From assembly GCF_001428255.1 (NCBI RefSeq), contig NZ_LMRW01000012.1:555-64554 (forward strand): a stretch of DNA of 64,000 nucleotides, given 5' to 3'. This stretch comes from Agromyces sp. Soil535 (lineage in GTDB: Bacteria; Actinomycetota; Actinomycetes; Actinomycetales; Microbacteriaceae). Positions 40,632-49,391 of this stretch are shown here, piece after piece (within the stretch, counting starts at the first letter, position 1; every line of letters starts with the position of its first letter). Made by a program: the position numbers and the translations under genes. The notes under the pieces were generated by a model, which saw only the letters and a program-made list of their open reading frames with translations, made no database searches and was not told the origin of the DNA.

Positions 40632-41714
40632 ATGACCGTCGACGCGCCGCAACTGCCTCGCCGCGTCAACGGCGTCGACGCCGCCCGCGGACTGGCGCTC
40701 ATCGGCATGTTCGTGGCGCACGTCTCGCCCGCGGCGGAGACCCTCGTGGCCGCAGAGCTCATCGCGATCGCCGACGAGCGGCCGCGACTGCTCTTCGCGC
40801 TCACCGCGGGCATCGGGCTCGGCTTCATCTCGGGCGGCACCCGGCCGATCACGGAGGGGCGGGGCGAGCTGCGACGGCAGATCGCGATCCGCGCCGTGAT
40901 CCTGATCGCGCTCGGCATGCTCATCTGGGCCACGCTGAATCCGCTCGTCTTCATCATCCTCGACGTGTACGGCGTCGCCTTCCTCCTGATGCTTCCGCTC
41001 CTGTTCCTGCCGCCGGGGGTCGCCATCGGGCTCGGCGTCGGGATGCTCGCGGTCACTCCGGCGCTCGCCGAGCTCGGCGCTCGCACCGAGTTCGTCGCGG
41101 TCGTGCGGGAGACCCCGCTGAAGTTCGTCTCCGACTGGGTCGTCGGCGGGGCGTATCCGGTGATCGTCTGGGTGCCCGTGATGCTCATCGGACTCGCGCT
41201 CGCACGCACGGACCTTGGGTCTCCGAGGGTGGTCGGCGTCATCGCGCTCGTCGGCACCGCCGCGGCATCCGTGTTCCTCCCGATCGCGTCGCAGCTGCCC
41301 GCGCCCGAGACCGTGAGCACGGCTGCATGGGCGGTTCCGCTGCGGGCGTCGATCGAGGCGCTCGGCAACGTCGGCGTCTGCGCCCTCCTGGTGGCGATGA
41401 TGCTCGCGCTCACCGCGCTCGCGCGTCGGTCGGTGCGCAGGGTCGCCACGACGATCCTGTCGCCGGTCATCGCGATGGGGGCGATGCCGCTCAGCATCTA
41501 CACGATCCACCTCGTGGTGATCTCGCTCGCGATCCGCGAGGAGGACGGCGTCGTCACCGACGACTCCTGGGCGTTGGTCATCGGGCTGGTCGCGGGTTCG
41601 ATGGTCTTCGCCTGGCTGTGGCGACGGTATCTCGGCCGCGGGCCGCTGGAGCGTGCACTGCGATGGGCGAGCGGCCGCGATCGAGCGGATGCCGCGCCGG
41701 CGACCTCCGGATGA
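40632..41714 (+). CDS. DUF1624/DUF418-like membrane protein (acyltransferase family)
   Basis: This 360-residue protein has about ten membrane helices. The opening RVNGVDAARGLALIGMFVAHVSP matches the first helix of heparan-alpha-glucosaminide N-acetyltransferase-like and DUF418 proteins, with the Asp and His expected in the active site. The C-terminal part (PLSIYTIHLVVISL) is also typical. These proteins are thought to move acyl groups across the membrane to sugars or other acceptors. It lies between thymidine kinase and the exopolysaccharide locus and could belong to either side. The function is tentative. Confidence 0.8.
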   Translation: MTVDAPQLPRRVNGVDAARGLALIGMFVAHVSPAAETLVAAELIAIADERPRLLFALTAGIGLGFISGGTRPITEGRGELRRQIAIRAVILIALGMLIWATLNPLVFIILDVYGVAFLLMLPLLFLPPGVAIGLGVGMLAVTPALAELGARTEFVAVVRETPLKFVSDWVVGGAYPVIVWVPVMLIGLALARTDLGSPRVVGVIALVGTAAASVFLPIASQLPAPETVSTAAWAVPLRASIEALGNVGVCALLVAMMLALTALARRSVRRVATTILSPVIAMGAMPLSIYTIHLVVISLAIREEDGVVTDDSWALVIGLVAGSMVFAWLWRRYLGRGPLERALRWASGRDRADAAPATSG

Positions 41715-41734
41715 CCCGGTCGTGCGCCAATTCT

Positions 41735-41796
41735 CCCCATTTCGGGGGGGACTTCTCGTTCGGTCCTCTCACGTGGGGACCCAATCGGAGTAGCGT
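41735..41796 (+). promoter_or_regulatory. hairpin and -10 box before the exopolysaccharide locus
   Basis: A CCCC-ATTTC-GGGG hairpin (41735-41747) follows the upstream stop. TAGCGT at 41791-41796 is a -10 candidate about 79 nt before the sugar transferase start; no good -35 is visible. Confidence 0.4.
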
Positions 41797-41874
41797 GACC
41801 CATGGCCCATCGCCCGACCGATGGGGTACTCGGCCCGCCATCCCGAGAAGCGGGCCGCTCGCGGAGGTGTGTTC

Positions 41875-43350
41875 ATGACCTTGACACGTCAATCGTCGAC
41901 CGACACGCCGGCGGCGGTCGTGGCGACGTGGCAACGCGCGTACGCCCAGCGCCTGCTGATCACCGACCTGATCGTCATCGCGGTCTCGGTGTACGGCTCG
42001 CAGTTCATCCGCTTCGGCACGAGCGGGTCGGTGCTGCGCATCCCCGGCGACCGGGGCGACGTGTTCGAGCTCAGCTATGCGCTGGTGTCCGCGATCCTCG
42101 TCGCGGGCTGGATCTGCGCACTCGCGCTCTTCGCGACCCGCGACCGTACGATCATCGGCGCGGGCACGACCGAGTACAAGCGCATCGCCGATGCCACGAT
42201 CCGCGTGTTCGCCCTGCTCGCGATCGCGGCCTTCCTGCTGCAGTCCGAGGTCGGTCGTGGGTACCTCCTCGTGGCACTCCCGCTCGGGCTCACGCTGCTG
42301 CTCGTCTCGCGCTGGATGTGGCGCAAGTGGCTCATGCGGCGGCGCGCGTCGGGCGGATACTCGCACCGTGCGATCCTCATGGGCGAGCGCCAGAAGTCGG
42401 TGCACGTAGCCCAGCAGATGGTGCGCGACGGTTCGTCGGGCATCGTCATCGTCGGAGCCATCACCGAACGCGGCATCGGCGACCAGGAGCTCGCACCCGG
42501 GATCCCGGTCCTCGGCGACTACGCGAGCCTCGCCCGGGTGCTCGACGGCGCGCGCGCCGACACGGTGGTCTTCACCGGCGCGGACACGATCGACCCCCGG
42601 GGGATGCGAGAGCTCGGCTGGGAGCTCGAGGCCACGTCGACCAACCTCATCGTCGCCCCGGCGCTCACGGATGTCGCGGGCCCGCGCATCCACGCCCGCC
42701 CGGTCGCCGGGCTTCCGCTCATCCAGGTCGACTATCCCGAGTTCGAGGGCCGCAAGTACGCTGCGAAGCGCGCGTTCGACCTGGTCGTCGCGTTCCTCGC
42801 ACTCGTGGTGCTGAGCCCGCTGCTCCTCGTGATCGCCGTGCTCGTGCGCCGTGACAGCCCAGGGCCGGCGCTGTACCACCAGGAGCGGGTGGGCCTCAAC
42901 GGCGAGCGTTTCCGCATGCTGAAGTTCCGTTCGATGGTCGTCGACGCCGAGTCGCAGCTGCACACCCTGCTCGACCGCACCGACGGCAACGGCGTGCTCT
43001 TCAAGCTGAAGTCCGACCCGCGCGTCACCAAGGTCGGTGCGGTGCTCCGGCGCTACAGCCTCGATGAGCTCCCGCAGCTCTTCAACGTGCTGAACGGCGA
43101 CATGTCGCTCGTCGGCCCCCGCCCTCCGCTCGCGGCGGAGGCCGAGCGGTACGACGAATGGACGCGACGACGCCTGCTCGTGCGACCCGGCATCACGGGT
43201 CTCTGGCAGACCCAGGGCCGCTCGGACCTCTCATGGGAGGACAGCGTGCGCCTCGACCTCTACTACGTGGAGAACTGGTCGCTGACGGGCGACATCATCA
43301 TCCTGTACCGCACCATCCGCTCGGTCGCCCGGGCCGACGGCGCCTACTGA
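41875..43350 (+). CDS. exopolysaccharide polyprenyl-phosphate sugar-1-phosphate transferase
   Basis: This 491-residue initiating transferase has about five N-terminal membrane helices, a Rossmann-like central region (YSHRAILMGERQKSVHVA) and a C-terminal bacterial sugar transferase domain: KRAFDLVVAFLALV, KFRSM, LDELPQLFNVLNGDMSLVGP and RPGITGLWQ. It links the first sugar phosphate to undecaprenyl phosphate at the inner face of the membrane and so begins repeat-unit synthesis. The ATG has a GGAGGTGT ribosome site. It marks the left end of the exopolysaccharide locus. Confidence 0.94.
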   Translation: MTLTRQSSTDTPAAVVATWQRAYAQRLLITDLIVIAVSVYGSQFIRFGTSGSVLRIPGDRGDVFELSYALVSAILVAGWICALALFATRDRTIIGAGTTEYKRIADATIRVFALLAIAAFLLQSEVGRGYLLVALPLGLTLLLVSRWMWRKWLMRRRASGGYSHRAILMGERQKSVHVAQQMVRDGSSGIVIVGAITERGIGDQELAPGIPVLGDYASLARVLDGARADTVVFTGADTIDPRGMRELGWELEATSTNLIVAPALTDVAGPRIHARPVAGLPLIQVDYPEFEGRKYAAKRAFDLVVAFLALVVLSPLLLVIAVLVRRDSPGPALYHQERVGLNGERFRMLKFRSMVVDAESQLHTLLDRTDGNGVLFKLKSDPRVTKVGAVLRRYSLDELPQLFNVLNGDMSLVGPRPPLAAEAERYDEWTRRRLLVRPGITGLWQTQGRSDLSWEDSVRLDLYYVENWSLTGDIIILYRTIRSVARADGAY

Positions 43351-43366
43351 TGGTCGCGCGATCCGC

Positions 43367-43380
43367 GGCGCCGCGGCGCC
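43367..43380. terminator. GC palindrome after the sugar transferase
   Basis: GGCGCCGCGGCGCC is self-complementary and lies 16 nt after the stop. It is a possible weak terminator. Confidence 0.3.
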
Positions 43381-43436
43381 CCCACCCCTTTGATCACAGG
43401 ACGATCGCGATCGAGTCGGCCCCAGCCGCCCCCGTC

Positions 43437-43442
43437 TATGCT
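43437..43442 (+). promoter_or_regulatory. -10 box of leaderless DUF4012 gene
   Basis: TATGCT is followed by 8 nt and the GTG at 43451; a TTG at 43442 overlapping the box is not a believable start. Confidence 0.45.
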
Positions 43443-43450
43443 TGGGCCTT

Positions 43451-45268
43451 GTGACGCAGCCCGACATCGCCGAACTACGCGAAGACACCGCACCGCAGAC
43501 GGCCCCCCGCGAGAAGCGCCGCCGTCGGTGGATCGTGCACGTGGTCCTCTGGCCGCTCCTCGCGCTGCTGATCGTCGGCGGCGGATTCGCCGCGTGGTCG
43601 CTGTACTCCGACGCGACGTCGGTGCGCGACGACCTCGAAGACGCCCGGGCAGCGGTGCAGGAGTTCCAGTCGGCCGCCGCCGAGCGCCGGCTCGCGGACC
43701 TCCCGGCGATCGCGGAGCGGCTCGAGGCATCCGCGCAGGCCGCCGTCGAGCCGACCTCGCAGCCGCTCTGGCGGATGGGCGAGGTCATTCCGGTCGTGGG
43801 CGAGAACTTCCGTGCCGTGCGTGTCATCGCCGAGGGAGTGGACGACATTTCGACCGAGGTCGTGACGCCGGCCTCCTCGCTGCTCGGCACCTTCACCTTC
43901 GCGCGCGACCCCGCGACCGGCGGCTTCGACGTCGCACCGCTCCGCCAGGCCACGGAGATCGCCACGAACGCCGATCGCGTGATCACCGAGCTCCACGAGC
44001 AGGTGCGATCCATCGACACGGATGCCACGATCGGCCAGGTCGGCGGAGCGGTCGACCAGTTCGACGAGCTGCTTGCGAAGGCGGAGGAGACGATCCCGCC
44101 CATGAACGCGGCTCTTGCCGGCATCAGCTCGCTCCTCGGCATGGACGGTCAGAAGGACGTCGTGCTCGCGTTCCTGAACAATGCCGAGGCCATGCCACTC
44201 GGTGGCGGCCCAGCTTCGCAGACGCTCCTGAGCGTCGAGAACGGGACAGTGCAGATCACTCGCCAGGTATCGAGCGGCGACTTCCCGACCGCGATCCCCG
44301 TGAACGTCCCAGTCGACGACAGCGCGATCCAGCTCTACGACTCGCTGTTGGTCGACGCCTCGAATGCGGCGACGAGCCGCCCCGACTTCCCCACGGCGGG
44401 CAAGATCATCGCCGCTCACTGGGAGCGTGCGTTCGGCATCACACCCGACGTCGTCGTCTCCATCGACCCGATAGGGCTGTCTCGACTGCTCAAGGTCACG
44501 GGTCCTGTCTCGATGCCCGATGGCGAGCAGATCACCAGTGAGAACGCCGTCTCCAAGCTCCTCAACGAGGCGTACTTCCGGTTCCCGTATGGAGAAGGCT
44601 CCGACGAGTACTTCGCCACCGCAGCATCCGCCATCTTCGATCGCATCATGTCGGTCGACTACGATGTGTGGGCCATGGCCCAGGCGCTCACCGACACCGC
44701 GACAAAAGGCTCGCTCATGATGTGGAGCGCCGACCCGGCCACTCAGGCGATGTTCGACGGGACGCGTCTGCAGGGCACGCTTCCGAAGGGCAACGAGGAG
44801 GCCACCGTCGTCGGTGTCTACTTCCGCGACCGGTCGACATCGAAGATCGACTACTACCTCAACACTGCGGCGACGGTCACGACGAACACGTGCACGCCGA
44901 GCGCTCCGACCTACACCGTCGAGGTACGCCTCGATCTCGACATCCCGCCGGATCTCAAGCTCCCCGCCTACATCGTCAGCAGTGAGTACGACTTCTACCG
45001 CACCGAGGTCTTCCTGTACGGGCCCGCCGGGGCGAGCCTCACCTCGGCGGAGGTCCCCGAGGCGGGACTCCAGACGGTGCCCGGGGCTTCGGTCGTCGAT
45101 CTCAGCCGCCCAGCCCAGAAGTTCGTCGTCGACCTCGTCAACGGGCAGTCCGCCGTCGTGCGCGCGACCTTCACGGGGGCACCCGGCACTGCAGGACCGA
45201 CCGAGGTGCGCACGACACCCATGATCCGGAGCACTGAGGTCACCGTCTCGGAAGCCGAGTGCGGCTGA
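43451..45268 (+). CDS. DUF4012 domain-containing membrane-anchored protein
   Basis: This 605-residue protein has a basic N-terminus (EKRRRRW) and one membrane anchor (about residues 30-52: VVLWPLLALLIVGGGFAAW), with the rest outside the cell. The extracellular part begins with a coiled coil and continues with the DUF4012 core (DVVLAFLNNAEAMPLGG, DVVVSIDPIGLSRLL, MWSADPATQA). DUF4012 proteins are common in actinobacterial polysaccharide loci and show a distant likeness to LytR-CpsA-Psr ligases, but no catalytic role is proven. The GTG is chosen because the -10 box ends just upstream. Confidence 0.88.
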   Translation: MTQPDIAELREDTAPQTAPREKRRRRWIVHVVLWPLLALLIVGGGFAAWSLYSDATSVRDDLEDARAAVQEFQSAAAERRLADLPAIAERLEASAQAAVEPTSQPLWRMGEVIPVVGENFRAVRVIAEGVDDISTEVVTPASSLLGTFTFARDPATGGFDVAPLRQATEIATNADRVITELHEQVRSIDTDATIGQVGGAVDQFDELLAKAEETIPPMNAALAGISSLLGMDGQKDVVLAFLNNAEAMPLGGGPASQTLLSVENGTVQITRQVSSGDFPTAIPVNVPVDDSAIQLYDSLLVDASNAATSRPDFPTAGKIIAAHWERAFGITPDVVVSIDPIGLSRLLKVTGPVSMPDGEQITSENAVSKLLNEAYFRFPYGEGSDEYFATAASAIFDRIMSVDYDVWAMAQALTDTATKGSLMMWSADPATQAMFDGTRLQGTLPKGNEEATVVGVYFRDRSTSKIDYYLNTAATVTTNTCTPSAPTYTVEVRLDLDIPPDLKLPAYIVSSEYDFYRTEVFLYGPAGASLTSAEVPEAGLQTVPGASVVDLSRPAQKFVVDLVNGQSAVVRATFTGAPGTAGPTEVRTTPMIRSTEVTVSEAECG

Positions 45269-45361
45269 CTCCGTGCGATGGCGTAGGACTCCTCGCTGTC
45301 GCGAGCGCCGTCACACTGGCGCGAGCGACCAACGCCGGGGATCGTCGTGATGCCGGTGCGA

Positions 45362-45367
45362 CAGAAT
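45362..45367 (+). promoter_or_regulatory. possible -10 box before UDP-glucose dehydrogenase
   Basis: CAGAAT lies about 38 nt before the ATG at 45405, giving a short leader that carries a GGAAGGAG ribosome site. Confidence 0.3.
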
Positions 45368-45404
45368 GGACTCGGCGCCGTCCGCGCCGCCGGAAGGAGA
45401 CCGC

Positions 45405-46706
45405 ATGCGCATCTCGGTGATCGGCTGCGGGTACCTCGGTGCCGTGCACGCCGCGGCCATGGCCGAGCTCGGCCACCAGGTCGTCGGCGTGGACGTCGAC
45501 GAGCGCAAGATCGCTGCGCTCGCCGCCGGGCATCCGCCGTTCTTCGAGCCGGGGCTGCCCGAGATCCTGACGTCGGCCACCGCGACCGGTCGGCTGCGGT
45601 TCAGCACAGACATCGCGGATGCCGCGGGCTCCGAGGTGCACTTCCTCGCCGTCGGCACTCCACAGGCCGCCGGCACCAATGCGGCCGACCTGCGCTACGT
45701 CGACGCGGCCTTCGACGGCCTGCTGCCGCACCTGGCCGACGGAGCCCTCGTCGTGGGCAAGAGCACTGTGCCCGTGGGTACGGCCGCGCGGCTCGGCGCG
45801 CGCCTCGCCGACGCCGCGCCGCAGGCGAGCCTCGCCTGGAACCCCGAGTTCCTGCGGGAGGGATTCGCAGTCAAGGACACGCTGGAGCCCGACCGGCTCG
45901 TGTACGGCGTCGGCGACGAGCATGCGGCATCCGTGCTCGATCACGTGTACCGGGCCGCCATCGAGGCAGGCACCCCGCGGATCGTGACCGACTACGCCAC
46001 GGCCGAGCTCGTGAAGGTGGCCGCGAACGCGTTCCTCGCCACCAAGATCAGCTTCATCAACGCCATGTCCGAGGTCGCCGACGCCACGGGCGCGGACGTG
46101 ACGGCCCTCGCCGACGCCATCGGGCACGACGCCCGGATCGGTCGCCGGTTCCTGAACGCCGGCGTGGGGTTCGGCGGCGGCTGCCTGCCGAAGGACATCC
46201 GCGCCTTCACGGCACGTGCAGAGGAGCTCGGGCGGGGCGATTCGCTCGCCTTCCTCAAGGAGGTGGACGCGATCAACCTGCGGCAGCGCCAACGGGTCGT
46301 GGACCTCGCCGTCGAGGCGCTCGGCGGTTCGGTGTTCCGCAAGCGGATCGCGGTGCTCGGCGTCACCTTCAAGCCCGACTCCGACGATGTACGCGATTCG
46401 CCCGCGCTCGACGTCGCCGTGCAGCTCACGGGCCTCGGCGCCGACGTCGTGGCGACCGACCCGGAGGGCATCGAGAACGCCCGCGCGCGGCATCCGCAGC
46501 TCGACTACACGACCTCGACGCGCGAGGCGCTGTCGGGCGCCGACCTCGTGGTACTCGTCACCGAATGGCGCGAGTACCGGGCCCTCGACCCGGTGGAGAC
46601 CGGCCGGCTCGTCGCCGGGCGTCGCATCATCGACGGACGCAACGTGCTCGACCTCGGCGCCTGGCGAGCGGCCGGATGGCAGGTCCGCGGACTCGGCCGG
46701 CCCTGA
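45405..46706 (+). CDS. UDP-glucose 6-dehydrogenase
   Basis: This 433-residue enzyme oxidises UDP-glucose to UDP-glucuronate with two NAD. The N-terminal Rossmann motif is ISVIGCGYLGAVHAA, with VAGTPQ-like VGTPQAAG, KSTVPVGT and WNPEFLREGFAV. The catalytic cysteine is in FGGGCLPKDI, and the C-terminal domain starts RIAVLGVTFKPDSDDVRDSP. The product is a typical acidic building block for exopolysaccharide. The ATG has a near-perfect ribosome site. The GH15 gene begins 2 nt after the stop. Confidence 0.95.
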   Translation: MRISVIGCGYLGAVHAAAMAELGHQVVGVDVDERKIAALAAGHPPFFEPGLPEILTSATATGRLRFSTDIADAAGSEVHFLAVGTPQAAGTNAADLRYVDAAFDGLLPHLADGALVVGKSTVPVGTAARLGARLADAAPQASLAWNPEFLREGFAVKDTLEPDRLVYGVGDEHAASVLDHVYRAAIEAGTPRIVTDYATAELVKVAANAFLATKISFINAMSEVADATGADVTALADAIGHDARIGRRFLNAGVGFGGGCLPKDIRAFTARAEELGRGDSLAFLKEVDAINLRQRQRVVDLAVEALGGSVFRKRIAVLGVTFKPDSDDVRDSPALDVAVQLTGLGADVVATDPEGIENARARHPQLDYTTSTREALSGADLVVLVTEWREYRALDPVETGRLVAGRRIIDGRNVLDLGAWRAAGWQVRGLGRP

Positions 46707-46708
46707 CC

Positions 46709-48541
46709 ATGCCACGGCCGATCGAGCGGTACGCCGTCATCGGCGACTGCCGCACGGCCGCGCTGGTCGGCGACGACGGCTCGATCGACTGGCTCTGCAT
46801 GCCGCGCTTCGACTCGGCTTCCGTCTTCGGGGCCATGCTGGGCGACGCCGACCACGGTCGATGGAGCCTCAGGCCGGCGGATGCCGCGGCCACCGCGTCG
46901 CGGTCGTACGCCAAGGACACGTTCACCCTCGTGACGCGCTGGACGACGAGCGACGGCGAGGTCGAGGTGACCGACCTCATGCCGATGGGCGACGGCTCCG
47001 ACCTCCGCAGCGACGTCATCCGCCGGGTCCGCGGCATCCGGGGCCGCGTGCGCATGGAGCAGGAGCTGCGCGTGCGCTTCGACTACGCCGCCGCGATGCC
47101 GTGGATGCGACAGGTCGGCACGCCGGATGCCCCAGCCCTGCTCGCCGTGGCCGGACCCGACGCGCTCGTGATTCGCGGCCCGCGCCTCACGGCGAGCCAC
47201 ATGGCCCATCACGGTGGGTTCGACGTCGGCGAGGGCGCGACGCTCGACCTGCAGCTCTCCTGGTTCCCCGGGTACCGCACGGTGCCCGAGCCGCTCGACG
47301 TCGACGCGTGCATCGCCCGCACCGCGGCGTGGTGGCGGTCGTGGGTGCGGGCGTGCGTCGAGCCCGGCGCCTACGACGGGGCCGTGCGCCGCTCGCTCCT
47401 CGTGCTGCGCCTGCTCACGCACGAGGACACGGGCGGCATCGTCGCGGCCGCGACCACCAGCCTGCCGGAGGACTTCGGCGGATCCCGCAACTGGGACTAC
47501 CGCTACGTGTGGCTCCGCGACGCTGCGCTCACGCTCGAGGCACTCCTGCACCACGGGTACACGCACGAGGCGCAGGCGTGGCGGCAGTGGCTGCTCCGCG
47601 CGATCGCGGGCGACCCGGCGGACGTGCAGATCATGTACGGGCTCGCCGGCGAGCGACGCCTGCCCGAATGGGCGTCGGACACGCTGCCGGGCTACGACGG
47701 GAGCGGCCCGGTGCGGATCGGCAACGCGGCATCCGAGCAATACCAGGCCGACATCTTCGGCGAGGTCCTGATCGCGTTCGACGCGGCCCGGCACGCGGGG
47801 ATCGACGACGACGACTTCTCCTGGTCGCTGCAGTGCTCCCTGCTCAGGGAGGTGGAACGGCACCTCGATCGGCCCGACTCGGGCATCTGGGAGATCCGCG
47901 GCGACGATCGGCGCTTCACGCACTCGCGGGCGATGCTCTGGGCGGCCTTCGACCGGGCGATCTGCGCGGTCGAGTTCGACGGTCGCGAGGGGCCCGTCGA
48001 GCGGTGGGGCGAGATCCGCGCCGAGCTCGCCGAACACATCGAGCGGGGCGGCTTCGACACCGCACTCGGCAGTTACGTGCAGTTCGAGGGCACCACCGAG
48101 GTGGACGCCGCGCTGCTGCAGCTCGCTCAGGTCGGGTACGTCGCCTACGACGACCCGCGGATGCTGGGCACTGTCGCTCGCATCGAGGAGACGCTCATCC
48201 GCAACGGGCTCGTGTGCCGCTACCGCACCGAGGCCGGGATCGACGGCGTACCCGGCGATGAGAACGCGTTCCTCGCCTGCTCCTTCTGGCTGGTCGAGCA
48301 GTATGCGCACTCGGGGCGGCTCGAGGACGCCACGGCGCTCATGGACCGGCTGCTCGACGGGCGCAGCGACCTCGGCCTCCTCGCCGAGCAGGTCGAGCCG
48401 CGCACCGGGCGCCACGCGGGCAACACACCCCAGGCGATCTCGCACCTCGCCCTCGTGCGCGCCGCCGACGCGATCGCGGACGCACGCGGCATCGCCGCGC
48501 CGGGGGCCGGCGCGAGCGTCGCGAGGAGTTCGCGCGGGTGA
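46709..48541 (+). CDS. glycoside hydrolase family 15 protein (glucoamylase/trehalase-like)
   Basis: This 610-residue protein has an N-terminal beta-sandwich (ERYAVIGDCRTAALVGDDG, FDSASVFGAMLG) and a C-terminal (alpha/alpha)6 barrel with GGSRNWDYRYVWLRDAALTL and the DENAFLACSFWLVEQY segment near the catalytic base region. Actinobacterial relatives include trehalases and glucoamylase-like enzymes. It has no signal peptide, so it acts in the cytoplasm. It starts 2 nt after UDP-glucose dehydrogenase, so the two are co-transcribed. The substrate cannot be told; trehalose is as likely as alpha-glucan. Confidence 0.9.
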   Translation: MPRPIERYAVIGDCRTAALVGDDGSIDWLCMPRFDSASVFGAMLGDADHGRWSLRPADAAATASRSYAKDTFTLVTRWTTSDGEVEVTDLMPMGDGSDLRSDVIRRVRGIRGRVRMEQELRVRFDYAAAMPWMRQVGTPDAPALLAVAGPDALVIRGPRLTASHMAHHGGFDVGEGATLDLQLSWFPGYRTVPEPLDVDACIARTAAWWRSWVRACVEPGAYDGAVRRSLLVLRLLTHEDTGGIVAAATTSLPEDFGGSRNWDYRYVWLRDAALTLEALLHHGYTHEAQAWRQWLLRAIAGDPADVQIMYGLAGERRLPEWASDTLPGYDGSGPVRIGNAASEQYQADIFGEVLIAFDAARHAGIDDDDFSWSLQCSLLREVERHLDRPDSGIWEIRGDDRRFTHSRAMLWAAFDRAICAVEFDGREGPVERWGEIRAELAEHIERGGFDTALGSYVQFEGTTEVDAALLQLAQVGYVAYDDPRMLGTVARIEETLIRNGLVCRYRTEAGIDGVPGDENAFLACSFWLVEQYAHSGRLEDATALMDRLLDGRSDLGLLAEQVEPRTGRHAGNTPQAISHLALVRAADAIADARGIAAPGAGASVARSSRG

Positions 48542-48571
48542 CCCGAGAGGCCGCGACGGCACACTGGTCGC

Positions 48572-49081
48572 TCAGGATCGGGCGCGCTCGCCCGGCCGCG
48601 ACTCCTCCGCAGCGCGAGCCAGGCGCCGACGCACGCTACGGGCGACGAGCACGGTCGCGATCGCGCCCACCGTCGCGCCTGCGGCGTTCGCGACGACGTC
48701 GCGGGGGTCCATCGTGCGGTCGGCGAGGAGGAATCGCTGCGCCAGTTCGGCGCCGGTGCTGATCGCCGCCCCGAGGAGGCCGGCGGTGACGATGCGGAGG
48801 GCAGCCGGCCAGCGATCGGTGGCGAGGGCCCAGAGCACCCCGAGCGGCAGGAAGAGCGCCGCGTTGCCGAGGAACTCGATCACCGGGTAGCTCGCCCACG
48901 ACGGGATGCCGAACCGTCCGAGCAGGTGGAGGAGGGGCCCGAAGCGGAACAGCCCGCCTTGCCCGTCGACGTGCACAGGCCAGAACAGCACGATGGCGAG
49001 CGCCGCGGCGTAGAGCGCGGCGCCGGCGGCCAGCCACCGCCGCCCTTGGGGACTCGCCGTGACGGATGCCTCAGCGACCAC
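48572..49081 (-). CDS. VanZ family membrane protein
   Basis: This 169-residue protein has four membrane helices and the VanZ-like signature: FWPVHVDG after helix 1, VIEFLGNAALFLPLGVLWAL in helix 2 and a C-terminal RTMDPRDVVANAAGATVGA. VanZ itself gives low-level teicoplanin resistance by an unknown mechanism; most relatives are uncharacterised. The GTG has no ribosome site, but an upstream 21-codon ORF (49136-49071) overlaps its start and could couple translation. It is convergent with GH15. Confidence 0.85.
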   Translation of the reverse strand: MVAEASVTASPQGRRWLAAGAALYAAALAIVLFWPVHVDGQGGLFRFGPLLHLLGRFGIPSWASYPVIEFLGNAALFLPLGVLWALATDRWPAALRIVTAGLLGAAISTGAELAQRFLLADRTMDPRDVVANAAGATVGAIATVLVARSVRRRLARAAEESRPGERARS

Positions 49082-49136
49082 GCCGCGGTCGCCCCCCGTG
49101 CATCCCCGAGCGCCCTGCGCGATCGGATGGAGTCAT
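49071..49136 (-). CDS. possible leaderless 21-aa uORF overlapping the VanZ start
   Basis: The minus-strand box TACGCT (49148-49143) is followed by 6 nt and an ATG at 49136. The ORF encodes MTPSDRAGRSGMHGGRPRRG plus one residue and stops at 49071, 11 nt inside the VanZ gene in another frame. It could be a translational coupler. The alternative is a sequence error hiding a longer VanZ N-terminus. Confidence 0.35.
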   Translation of the reverse strand: MTPSDRAGRSGMHGGRPRRGR

Positions 49137-49188
49137 CCGGTCAGCGTAGCCCACGGGGATTTCGCTCACGTGTCCCACCGTGTCACAG

Positions 49189-49219
49189 CCGTCTTCGGAC
49201 TTGCCAGGCCCGAAGACGG
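49189..49219. repeat. 10-bp perfect inverted repeat in the divergent gap
   Basis: CCGTCTTCGG (49189-49198) and CCGAAGACGG (49210-49219) are separated by 11 nt. The gap 49082-49391 otherwise holds a TAGCGT -10 candidate (49277-49282) for the downstream gene and the promoter of the VanZ side. The repeat may be an operator or a leftover terminator. Confidence 0.5.
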
Positions 49220-49276
49220 GGGACGGCCCGGTTGCAGATGTCGCGAGATCGTAATGCGGACTTAACGGCTTCGGGA

Positions 49277-49282
49277 TAGCGT
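49277..49282 (+). promoter_or_regulatory. -10 candidate for the beta-helix protein gene
   Basis: TAGCGT lies about 110 nt before the ATG at 49392 with no good -35. The leader ends with CCGGAGGACGC, a fair ribosome site. Confidence 0.35.
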
Positions 49283-49391
49283 CGAACTGTCGCATCAGGG
49301 GGAAGCGAGCGATCGCGCACGCGCGCCCCCGCGTCTGGCCGCGAGTTGTCGGACGTGCACCGGAAACGATCATCACGACCGGAGGACGCAC

